From: Desulfobacteraceae bacterium Eth-SRB2
GTDB taxonomy: Bacteria; Desulfobacterota; Desulfobacteria; Desulfobacterales; UBA11574
Direction of reading: 5' to 3'
DNA: 64,000 nt
Assembly: GCA_004193595.1 (NCBI GenBank)
Contig: RPGQ01000003.1
Span: 44,110-108,109 of the forward strand
Numbering within the stretch: the stretch's first letter is position 1; each line of letters opens with the position of its first letter. The position numbers and the translations under genes were made by a program. Below, piece by piece: positions 42,318 to 50,342 of this stretch. The notes beneath the pieces are model-generated. The model had not been told where the DNA came from, did not search any database, and saw nothing but the letters and a program-made list of their open reading frames with translations.

Positions 42318-44063
42318 TTAAAACATACCGATCGGCGGCACTTCCTCCGGGTCAATAGTGACATCCAATAAAGTTGGGCCATTACGTCTACACAACGCTT
42401 GATAGTCGATTTTCCCAAAATCTTTGGGATCTCGAATTTTGTGAGCATTTGCCCCGGTTGCCTTAGCCATCATACAAAAATCAACGGGCGGAATCGAAAA
42501 ATCAATGGGTTCCGTACCTGCCAGGCGATGTGCGTGCCGGATCAATCCATACGCATGGTCATTCAATACCACAAAAATTACCGGCAACCGTTCTTCCACC
42601 GCTACGGTGATTTCCTGCCCACTCATCAAAAAGCAGCCGTCACCCGTAAAACATACCACGGGGGTATTTGGTTTACCTAAGGCCATTCCCACCGACGCGC
42701 CGATCGCCCACCCCATAGAGGCAAACCCTAAAGATAAATGATAGTTTTCGGGACGGCGATGAAAAAAATAGTGGATCGACCAGGGTACGCTGTTGCTATT
42801 ATCGATGAGAAAACGAGTTTCAGGCGGAAAACGCTGTATGATTTCACAAATCAGTCGCTGTGGCTTGATGGGTGTCGAGGTGTTCCCTCGACCACAACTG
42901 TCCGGTGCTTGGACTTCAATGTGATGGGGCACATATGGGGATTCTTTTAGATGATCCGAATGTAATTGTAATGCTATATCGTTTTCTCCCACCTTTCCGA
43001 TCAGAGATAGTTTGCCCTCCCGCTTTAAGGTCTCAACGCGTGAGACCAATTCCTTAAATATTGTAAGGATGGTTCCATAAACGTGCAGACGTGCCATGGG
43101 GGAACGACTAAAGCAGGTTCTTTCATGATGGATATGTACCAGCTTTTCATTCATTAAGACGGAATCCCACCCACTGGTTGACCATTCGTTTAGATTGGTG
43201 CCTACAGCCAGTATGAGATCAACGGATTCGTCAATCAGTGCATTACGGGCCGTTTTATGTCCGGCAAAGCCAAATACCCCGCGAGCCAGAGGATGATAAG
43301 GATTGATCCAGGATTTTCCACGTTGTGTTGTGACAATGGATGCGCCGATAAGTTCTGCAAATTCAATGATCTCCTGGGTAGCGCCCGCGCAGTCATGGCC
43401 GATAAATAATACCACTTGGCGGTTTTGGCTTAAAACATGGTGCAATTCCTGACAGAGTTTTTCCAGTGCCGCAACATCCACCTCTGCGGCGGGTTGGGTC
43501 AACAAGCCGTGTAAATTCGGGAAAGCGATTGGACCGCTTTTGTCAGAGCGTAAGAGATCAATCGGCACACTTAAATGTGCGGGACCTTTTGTGGAGTACA
43601 AGGCTGTAGTCAACGCAGCAGCCAGTTTCTTCTCCAATTGGTCGGCATGTGTAACCATCGAGTTATAGCGGGTACAGTGTTCAAACATTCCCAGTATATC
43701 CGTGACATCAGCAGAGGATTCCTGAAAAGCGCCCATGCTGAAATCAGGCAACCGGGTTTGTGCAGTGATCACCAGCATAGGAATATGATCCGTATAAGCT
43801 GAAGCCACGCCCGTAATCAGATTGGTTGCACCGGGACCGGTGGTTGCACAGCATACCCCAATTTTTCCGGTTTCACGGGCATAGCCGTCAGCCATAAAAG
43901 CCCCGCCCACTTCATGACGAGCCAGTATGGCACGAGGACCGCCCCTTGTTTCGCTGCGCGCAAGAGCATCAAAAAGAGGGCCAAGAGGACCGCCCGGTAC
44001 GCCAAAAACATATTCTACACCAAATTGTTCCAAATAGTTGATGATTAAATCACTTAGCGTCAT
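42318..44063 (-). CDS. Thiamine-diphosphate-dependent enzyme, acetolactate synthase large-subunit type
   Basis: Start follows ACAAGGTTGGATA. The 581-residue protein has the three ThDP-enzyme domains: an N-terminal PYR domain with the activating Glu in ILARHEVGGAFMADGYAR, a middle NAD/FAD-like domain, and a C-terminal PP domain with the GDG...N ThDP motif CFTGDGCFLMSGQE followed by VFVVLNDHAYG. The N-terminal EYVFGVPGGPLGPLFD and ATTGPGATNLITGVASAYTDHIPM are ALS-like, but FAD use and real acetolactate synthesis are not shown. No small subunit gene (ilvN) is adjacent, so it may be a decarboxylase or carboligase of other specificity. Confidence 0.85.
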   Translation of the reverse strand: MTLSDLIINYLEQFGVEYVFGVPGGPLGPLFDALARSETRGGPRAILARHEVGGAFMADGYARETGKIGVCCATTGPGATNLITGVASAYTDHIPMLVITAQTRLPDFSMGAFQESSADVTDILGMFEHCTRYNSMVTHADQLEKKLAAALTTALYSTKGPAHLSVPIDLLRSDKSGPIAFPNLHGLLTQPAAEVDVAALEKLCQELHHVLSQNRQVVLFIGHDCAGATQEIIEFAELIGASIVTTQRGKSWINPYHPLARGVFGFAGHKTARNALIDESVDLILAVGTNLNEWSTSGWDSVLMNEKLVHIHHERTCFSRSPMARLHVYGTILTIFKELVSRVETLKREGKLSLIGKVGENDIALQLHSDHLKESPYVPHHIEVQAPDSCGRGNTSTPIKPQRLICEIIQRFPPETRFLIDNSNSVPWSIHYFFHRRPENYHLSLGFASMGWAIGASVGMALGKPNTPVVCFTGDGCFLMSGQEITVAVEERLPVIFVVLNDHAYGLIRHAHRLAGTEPIDFSIPPVDFCMMAKATGANAHKIRDPKDFGKIDYQALCRRNGPTLLDVTIDPEEVPPIGMF

Positions 44064-44174
44064 TATCCAACCTTGTTATCTATTATTTTTCATTTATATA
44101 GGCTTTGGGGTTTGGTATCGGTTAACATAATACCCGCCCGGTTCAAATACATAACCTAAAAATTCTCATCCATC

Positions 44175-44258
44175 CTAAATCATTTTTTCCCGTGCAATTT
44201 CCCATACGATTATATGATGTAATGCGCCAGGGTGGTCTGTACGGGCTTTTCGTTGCAA
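44175..44258 (-). pseudogene. REP-associated tyrosine transposase (RAYT) N-terminal fragment
   Basis: The inverse strand encodes LQRKARTDHPGALHHIIVW then EIAREKMI and stop. This matches the RAYT/TnpA_REP start (P-R-K-A-R-x-D-x-P-G-A-L-H-H-I-I-x-R-G-I). It is truncated after about 27 codons. RAYTs move REP-type palindromes, which are plentiful in the window, but this copy cannot act. Confidence 0.5.
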
Positions 44259-44750
44259 AGGATCTTTATAGAATAAGTCTAATCCGTTGTAAACCAATAT
44301 TCCAATGGACCTGGCCAGAGCAAGCCCTGTAAAAAAATGCATAGTGTCCGCTATATTCGGTCACCCACCGGAAAACAGTATCAAATTTCATTCACCATTG
44401 AAGCAACTTCATCTGCATGTGCTAGTGTCATGTCAACTTTCAAGTGTCAAATAAAGGCGTGACAGTTTTATTTGAGCATCCGCCGCAGTGAATTCCCAGT
44501 GAACCTTCGAATTTTTGTTGTTTCTGAATTCCTGCCATGCCTCTGTCTCCTTCCTGACATCTTCAATGTTATCGATCCTTCAATTTAGGCACTGCCCTGT
44601 GAGTACGTTCAATTCTATCTCCGTCTGCCTTTTTAGCGTATATGCGACTTCCTTTTTTGCCGTTACGCGTAATATCAATACCATCCCCAACAAATCGTTT
44701 TTTCACACGGTCAATCTTTTTCATACTTATGTTCAACACCTTGGCAATCT

Positions 44751-45167
44751 CGAGTGTAAATCAAGACCGTTGGTAAACGCTAATGCCTTTCTATTGACAA
44801 ACCGTGGCTCCGAAGCTTTTTTTAGGTGTCTGATGTCAGGTGTCAGGGTTAAGGATTAAGGGGGAAACGAGGTGACCAATAGAAATTTTATGGACGTGAA
44901 GGATCTTGAGGTCTATAAAAAGTTGTGTGGATTACCCATCGATGTCTGTGACTTGACGCACAAGTGGCCCCAAGAAGAAAAATACGAGTTAGGAAGCCAA
45001 TCCAGGCGCTCCTCAAACAGCGCTCCTGCCCAACTCGCCGAAAAAAATGAATCGTTCCCTCAGGGCTTGCCGATTACTACTGAACATGTTTCCTGACACC
45101 TGACACCTGACACCTGAAACCAAACAGCCATAGCAATCTTAGCAAACAACAGTCTTGATTTACACCC
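44751..45167. mobile_element. Non-autonomous element carrying a four-helix-bundle gene, inserted in IS630 relic (copy E)
   Basis: GGCAATCT at 44743-44750 and 45168-45175 is a perfect 8-bp target duplication. The ends are CGAGTGTAAATCAAGACCG.. and the inverse GGGTGTAAATCAAGACTGTTG. GGTGTCAGG-type iterons lie at both sides of the gene (44824-44848 and 45090-45120). The leader GGGGGAAACGAGGTGACCAAT and gene start are shared with copy B at about 13264-13300. Confidence 0.85.
44890..45096 (+). pseudogene. Shortened four-helix-bundle (S23/TIGR02436-like) gene
   Basis: The frame begins MDVKDLEVYKKLCGLPIDV and continues CDLTHKWPQEEKYELGSQS, RRSSNSAPAQLAEKN, close to the usual F-x-D-L-E-V-Y-x..EIY-x-L-T-x-x-F-P-x-E-E-x-Y-G-L-x-x-Q-x-R-R-A-A-x-S-I-P-x-N-I-A-E-G pattern. 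It then runs into the iterons and stops, so the third and fourth helices are missing. Such proteins are often linked to 23S rRNA intervening sequences or diversity-generating retroelements (Avd); here neither is present. Confidence 0.65.
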
Positions 45168-45321
45168 GGCAATCTCTTTGTTTGTCGAACGCTTTTTCTG
45201 AAATTCACCCTCATCAAATGCAAGCAATATCAAAGCATTGAGAATTTTCTGTGATCTATGCTTTAATAAAGGCTTTACAATCAACGAATCGTACCAAATC
45301 ATAATAAATCGTCAAGGGCAA

Positions 45322-45495
45322 ATGCACCTGTTGCACCCTATACACAAGCCGATAAAATTAGGTGATCGAAAAGGCAGACCATTACTGATTCGGTTTTCAA
45401 AGCGGATTATGACTGTGGTCCTGGAAAAACCTTCAGGCGCTTTTGTTTTTGAAAGCGGGGATCTTATCACGCAAGCATTAAAAATATACGTTTAG
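45322..45495 (+). CDS. Short hypothetical frame beside the IS630 relic
   Basis: ATG at 45322 follows AAGGGCAA and the frame gives 57 residues (MHLLHPIHKPIKLGDRKG and LEKPSGAFVFESGDLITQ). No family is recognised. It overlaps the outer end of the IS630 relic. It may be a fragment of an older gene; coding status is doubtful. Confidence 0.25.
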   Translation: MHLLHPIHKPIKLGDRKGRPLLIRFSKRIMTVVLEKPSGAFVFESGDLITQALKIYV

Positions 45496-45566
45496 ACCCC
45501 TTGCCAGGCACACAGAAGGTGCTTAGGCGGGCGATAATTTTTCGAGGTATACCCAACCAGTAACCG

Positions 45567-45653
45567 TCAGACCGATTTTTCAGAGTTTAGGTAAAGGAAA
45601 ATAACGACAGCAACATAAATAATTGTGATGCCTAAAATGATATACACTAACAT
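45567..45653 (-). CDS. 28-residue single-helix membrane protein
   Basis: ATG at 45653 follows AACAGGAGAAATGAC, a strong ribosome site. The peptide starts MLVYIILGITIIYVAVVIF and ends YLNSEKSV, forming one membrane helix. It lies between the IS91-type transposase and the IS630 relic. Size and layout recall tiny regulators such as KdpF, but no kdp genes are near. Confidence 0.4.
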   Translation of the reverse strand: MLVYIILGITIIYVAVVIFLYLNSEKSV

Positions 45654-45716
45654 GTCATTTCTCCTGTTAAATATATTTTATATCGGCAAATATACTTAAA
45701 ATCTTAACCTCTCGGG

Positions 45717-46413
45717 TTAAACGCGTACGGCTGAAAAGGGCGGCCCGTTGGCTTGTGGTGACGGCTTCCGCTTCACCTCCCACAAGCCCAAATGCCTGAG
45801 GATCTTTTTGATGACATCCTCATGTTCTATGAAGGCAGTGACCCCCATGGACCCCTGGCACTTTGGGCATGTCAGCGGATCGACCTCATATATTTTTTGA
45901 ATCAGCCGCGCCCAATTTTTTCGAAATGCCATATCTGTGAGTTCAGGTTCCAGGATACAGGGAATCTTATCATCAGCATCGGCTTTTTTCCGTTTTCCGC
46001 GCGCCACATTGCTATAGTAGCCATAATAACGAACCATTTGCTCACCTTTGTTAGGAACGTGAGAGCATATGGCTGCAAGCCACTCCAGCGCGTGAAGCAT
46101 CTGGGTTTCTTTTTCGTCTTTTGATCGATATTCTACCTGGCCGGTTTCCCGATGATAGGTCATCCGTTCCTGGGAGAAAGAGGCGCGGATAATGTAACAT
46201 GCCAGATTCTCCATAGACTTACGCTGCCAGGGCAATATACGCGGCCCACAGGACACATTAAATCCCGTATGGCGCCACTTATCCAGCAGATTAATCATAT
46301 CTTGGGTGATTTTTCCTTTGGCCAAAAGCATCTTTAAAGCTTTGTGCCGGAATAATTGCTCCAATGCTTTTGTATCAATGGCCGGGGAAACAGTAAACAC
46401 GCCGTTTTCGTGA
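45717..46413 (-). mobile_element. IS91-type (Y2) transposase, N-terminally truncated
   Basis: The 227-residue frame from 46400 carries the C-terminal half of IS91-family transposases: LLDKWRHTGFNVSCGPRI, then ENLACYIIRASFSQERM, LEWLAAICSHVPNKGEQMVR, YYGYYSNVARGKRKK and LIQKIYEVDPLTCPKCQG (zinc-binding end), followed by FIEHEDVIKKILRHLGLWE. The catalytic N-terminal HUH part is missing; an upstream in-frame stretch (FHENGVFT) links to the junction at about 46413, where cdaA-like sequence begins. IS91 elements move by rolling circle. This fragment marks an insertion or one-ended event. Confidence 0.8.
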
Positions 46414-47480
46414 AAACAGGTGCGCTTATCGTTTTACCGGCACGTCAAGCTGTCGACGATCTGATTCAGGGGGGGGTCCCTTGGATGGTAAAGTATCCCG
46501 CGAAATGATCGAAAGCATTTTTTGGCCTGGAAACCCGGTTCATGATGGTGCGATTGTTATTGACGGCGAGAAGATTATTCGAGTGGCGGCTATTCTTCCC
46601 CTCACAAACAGTGGCGATTTGCCGACCCGATACGGTACCCGGCATCGCGCCGCGATTGGGCTTACTGAGATCTCGGATGCCGTGGTGTTGGCTGTGGCAG
46701 AGGAAAGAGGGGCGGTGAGTGTTGCTATCAAAGGGCGAATCCATACCGTGGCCTCTCGAACCGGATTGGAACGCTGGCTACACGATCATACCTTTTTTAA
46801 GGATCCCTCGATACAAAGTCCATTTAATGAGAAGCTTAGGGCGGGGCTGGCAGCCGTGTTGTCGTTTATGATTGTCGGCAGCATCTGGTTCAGCTATTCC
46901 ATCGGCATCGTCATATCCCTGGGCACCGTGGAAGTGCCTGTGGAATAAATCAAACGCGATACCCATATGAATGTCGTGGAGACCTCCAGCACGACGGTTA
47001 CGTTGCAGTTAAGCGGCCCCAGACAGCTTATCAGCACCCTGCCTGAATCCAAATCAGGTCAAAGTGCGGTTCGACCTGGAGGATACCGTTGCCGGTAAAA
47101 ACGGTTTCAATATTTCAGAGAAAGATATCGTCTTGCCGCCGGGCGTCCCCGTCAAAAAAATTGAGCCCTCTACTATCGATTTTATTCTTGATATGCCGGG
47201 GGAAAAATCACTGCCGGTGCAGGTGGATTGGGCCGGAACGCTTTCCAAAAGTATATTGATTCAGGAAGTGAGAGTGGTGCCTGATAGAATTGTCATTAAA
47301 GGCGCCCAAATGATCATCGATACGATCGATACCATATACACCCAAGCCGTGTCGGTGGATAATATCGTTCGTTCCGGTGAAATATCGGTGCCCCTGGCGC
47401 TATCGCCATACGCCGTCAAACTTGCCGACAACCAACCAGACAAAATCCGTGTTTATTTCACTGTAGTACCTCGCCAATAG
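46414..47480 (+). pseudogene. Diadenylate cyclase (CdaA-type DisA_N) fused to YbbR-like repeats, decayed
   Basis: The sequence opens in frame with KTGALIVLPARQAVDDLIQ, the core of a DisA_N domain whose start is lost to the IS91 junction. A G-run near 46470-46477 causes a frameshift. The next frame has SREMIESIFWPGNPVHDGA and GTRHRAAIGLTEISDAV (the RHR motif for ATP), the DAC active site. Then a membrane helix (VLSFMIVGSIWFSYSIG) leads to a stop at 46946. A third frame, restored after about 47041, encodes YbbR/CdaR repeats (VKKIEPSTIDFILDMPGE). Intact, this would be one protein joining the c-di-AMP synthase to its CdaR-like regulator. Confidence 0.75.
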
Positions 47481-47554
47481 TCTGCTGCGCTTCATAGAGA
47501 ATGAATTTTTTGTGTATAGAGAAGATAATTTGCCTGTAAAAAAGCTATAACAAA

Positions 47555-50341
47555 CTATTTTTCGAGAATCAATTGGGCTGGCAAACTGGCCGAACCTAAG
47601 GATTTGGTTGCCATTGTATAAAAGGAAGCACCATAAACTGGCTTGGCGGCATTCAAGAATAAAGATCCCTCAAAAGGAAGGTCAACTCCATTAGTAAAAA
47701 TATCAGCATATGAAAGGGCATAACACCCTTTATTAGGAATGGTAATTGTAATGTTATCGGATAGCAGACTACCATTCGCTGAATAGAGGCGATATAGGGC
47801 TTTAACTGCTGTGTCCGCCGGGTTACAAATTACGCAAATCGTGTTTAAGTCATTGTTGTAGGTCAGGTAGGGGATAACGATCTTACGACCGCCAGTCAAG
47901 CCGGGAAGAAAAGTGTCCTTGCCATCGGAAAAGTCAAATTGTTGCCAGGCTGACCGCAAGAGGGAATTTTCAATGATTTGCATTGGATTGTTTTCCTGGT
48001 GGATCACAGCAATATTATCGGTGCCTTCCCTAATAAAAGAATATACAAAATAGGTATTTGCCATTACGATCTGCGGTACTAAGTCCTCTGTTTCCAAGGG
48101 AGGAAGTAATAGGGGGGGCTTTTTCAAAGGTACTCCGGAAAATGAAGCGACGGAGGCATCTATTTCACCAGTAACAACAAGGCCTGCTGCCGGTAATGTG
48201 CTGTTGACGGTAAACACATCGGCTGCCGGCAGAGGGGAGGGGAAAAGATTGGCCAGGGCTCCCAACAGTTTTTCATTAGGCGGCAGCACAAAATGTTGCT
48301 GGGCTTTTTGTTCACCATCATTTCCAAACAAAGAAAGGGTGATATCGGTTGATTGATGATGAGGATTGAGAAGTGCAAGTCCGGTCCAATTGCGGCCGTC
48401 GTTGATCGTATGGCATGGAAAGAAGAGGCGATCTTGCAAGTAGCTGATAGCGGATGCTGCAGCAATGTCATCTTTGTTACGAAAGAGAACCATGCCTGCC
48501 AACTGCTGATCAGAAGTTACTTTCAGGGATCCTGTTTGTAAGAATACTTGACTGATATCGATTGCCGTTCCTGACAGAATAGCGTGTGGCGGCAGAGTTG
48601 CCGGTTGAAAAGATAACAATTGGCCTGTATCATCGTAAGTAAAAATATTAAGGTTGGCCGGTTGATCCGTGAGGCTGGTGATTGCTACAATAGTCGACCA
48701 TTCGCTATTCATGGCAACATGAGGAAAATACAATTCTTTTCCCTGAATCGTCAAGGCAGAAAGGTCAACCTTGCCGGAACCATATAACACATCTTTCCCT
48801 ATTTCACCCAAATCGATGCTTGTACCGATGAGAACCGATTCCAATTCGGTAGCCGTCCATGCCGGCTGGAAGGTTTTCAGCAACGCAGCCACACCACCGA
48901 TATATGCACAAGCCGGAGAGGTACCGATAAAATTACCAAAGGTTACAGGTATTGTTCCTGGTCCCATAATATCAGGTTTAATTCGGCCATCCTGGGTTGG
49001 GCCTCTGGAGCTATAAGGCGCTGGCGGGCCATCCGTCTCCCATTCACCGAGACCGATTGCGCCGACCGCCAATACACCGGTTGCATCGGCTGGAGACAAG
49101 AGACTGGCTTCAGGCGTATAATAGGACAGCCCAGCCTTGGGATAATCGACAAAAAGCGAGAAGGCTTGATCGTGGCTTCCACAATACCGTTTAATTTTTA
49201 TTCCATAGTCGCCCGAAATGGGAGCAAAAAAAGACGTAATCGCTTCTGTTGCCGACATTGTATTGGTTTGGCGGGTAGCAGATGATGCCACCACCGTATT
49301 TTTATGTGTTAAAAACAGGCCATAGTCCTGCTTTCGGGATTGCTCATCTTCCCAGCTTAAATAGATGGATACTGCTTCACCGGCAGTTAAATAAAAATTA
49401 TTCGTTTCCTCAAGGGCAACCCCATTAGCATAAAATTCATGAAAATTATTCTGATTTTGATCCGTAAATATATTGCCGTAATGATGCATCGCATGGTTGC
49501 CGGTTGAATTAACCCAGAGGATGTCATGAGCCCTGGCCTTCTCGGCAATCGTTGCTATTTCTCCCTGACCATCATATCCGAAATTGAACCAGCCAACCGG
49601 GTGAACAATGATATCGATATAGCTGTCAATGCAGAACTCAACGGCCTCATCCAAAGTCTCCCTGTCTGTGGCCTTTAGAAGATAAAGCATTGCCTCTGGT
49701 GCCAGCCCATGAACCACTTCAGCGGCGGCCATGCCGTGATAACTGTCGGTTTGAAGCCCTGTACCTGTAAAGTCATAGGTTGCTATTTGATAGGGGTGAC
49801 GGGTGGATGACAGTACCGTATCCAGATGTTTAAACCCGATATCAATGACAGCAACAGAGGTTCCCTGGCCGAAGATGCCATTTTTGTGTAGACGCTCAAT
49901 TCCGGATAGTGTTGCAAAATCAGAGGTTTTGGGTGTTGGGTTCACCATGAGGGTAACCGGTAACTCTTCTACCGAAAAGTCATCTTCTGAAACTATCTGA
50001 ATGGTACCTTGATGGATGCCGATCTTAAGTGATAAGGGGGAAAAAGACAAACTAACGTTGGCCGATCTGGTGAGGTTTATTTGGGCAGGGACGCAGGAAA
50101 GCCATGGCACTGTCGACACCAATGTAAGACCCAAAACCTTGTCCGTCTGATTAGTAAGGGTAAAATACCATTTTGTTAGGGGGTACCGTCCCTCATAAGA
50201 GGAGGCTCTAATCAGCGCAGGTGTCAGGGTTACCGTGGCATTGAAAGATGCTATCCCAAGATGAGGCAGCAGTGTCCCTGCGAGCATCAGACAAAAAAGA
50301 ACTAAAGCCCTAAGACGATCTCTTTGCCTGTGTATCGCCAT
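47555..50341 (-). CDS. Secreted subtilisin-like serine protease with C-terminal sandwich repeats
   Basis: The 928-residue protein has a signal peptide (about 1-32), a beta-sandwich prodomain-like region (35-135), and an S8 catalytic domain (about 150-530) with Asp167 in SVAVIDIGF, His202 in SYHGMAAAE, the oxyanion Asn near 282 in STGNHA, and Ser475 in FIGTSPACA. Residues from about 535 have YFPHVAMNSEWSTIVAITSL-type repeats like those in the next gene, with three such modules. The His motif reads SYHGM rather than HGTHV, a divergent active site. It is 1 base downstream of the stop of the repeat-protein gene and likely cotranscribed. Confidence 0.85.
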   Translation of the reverse strand: MAIHRQRDRLRALVLFCLMLAGTLLPHLGIASFNATVTLTPALIRASSYEGRYPLTKWYFTLTNQTDKVLGLTLVSTVPWLSCVPAQINLTRSANVSLSFSPLSLKIGIHQGTIQIVSEDDFSVEELPVTLMVNPTPKTSDFATLSGIERLHKNGIFGQGTSVAVIDIGFKHLDTVLSSTRHPYQIATYDFTGTGLQTDSYHGMAAAEVVHGLAPEAMLYLLKATDRETLDEAVEFCIDSYIDIIVHPVGWFNFGYDGQGEIATIAEKARAHDILWVNSTGNHAMHHYGNIFTDQNQNNFHEFYANGVALEETNNFYLTAGEAVSIYLSWEDEQSRKQDYGLFLTHKNTVVASSATRQTNTMSATEAITSFFAPISGDYGIKIKRYCGSHDQAFSLFVDYPKAGLSYYTPEASLLSPADATGVLAVGAIGLGEWETDGPPAPYSSRGPTQDGRIKPDIMGPGTIPVTFGNFIGTSPACAYIGGVAALLKTFQPAWTATELESVLIGTSIDLGEIGKDVLYGSGKVDLSALTIQGKELYFPHVAMNSEWSTIVAITSLTDQPANLNIFTYDDTGQLLSFQPATLPPHAILSGTAIDISQVFLQTGSLKVTSDQQLAGMVLFRNKDDIAAASAISYLQDRLFFPCHTINDGRNWTGLALLNPHHQSTDITLSLFGNDGEQKAQQHFVLPPNEKLLGALANLFPSPLPAADVFTVNSTLPAAGLVVTGEIDASVASFSGVPLKKPPLLLPPLETEDLVPQIVMANTYFVYSFIREGTDNIAVIHQENNPMQIIENSLLRSAWQQFDFSDGKDTFLPGLTGGRKIVIPYLTYNNDLNTICVICNPADTAVKALYRLYSANGSLLSDNITITIPNKGCYALSYADIFTNGVDLPFEGSLFLNAAKPVYGASFYTMATKSLGSASLPAQLILEK

Positions 50342-50342
50342 T

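Larger units (their letters stand above)
44433..45302 (-). pseudogene. IS630-family transposase relic, interrupted by copy E and internally deleted
   Basis: Reading minus strand from 45302: MIWYDSLIVKPLLKHRSQKI, then LNALILLAFDEGEFQKKRST and NKEIA up to the insertion, resuming at about 44750 with KVLNISMKKIDRVKKRF and VGDGIDITRNGKKGSRIYAK (helix-turn-helix part of IS630). A jump then leads to DVRKETEAWQEFRNNKNSK and a last helix LSRLYLTLES ending at 44433. The DDE core is missing. Removing 44751-45167 and one target-repeat copy restores the N-terminal reading. Confidence 0.75.

Noticed and set aside
44872..45167. Four-helix-bundle gene considered as Avd of a diversity-generating retroelement
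   Set aside because: No reverse transcriptase, template repeat or variable repeat is seen, and the gene lies in a small transposed element.
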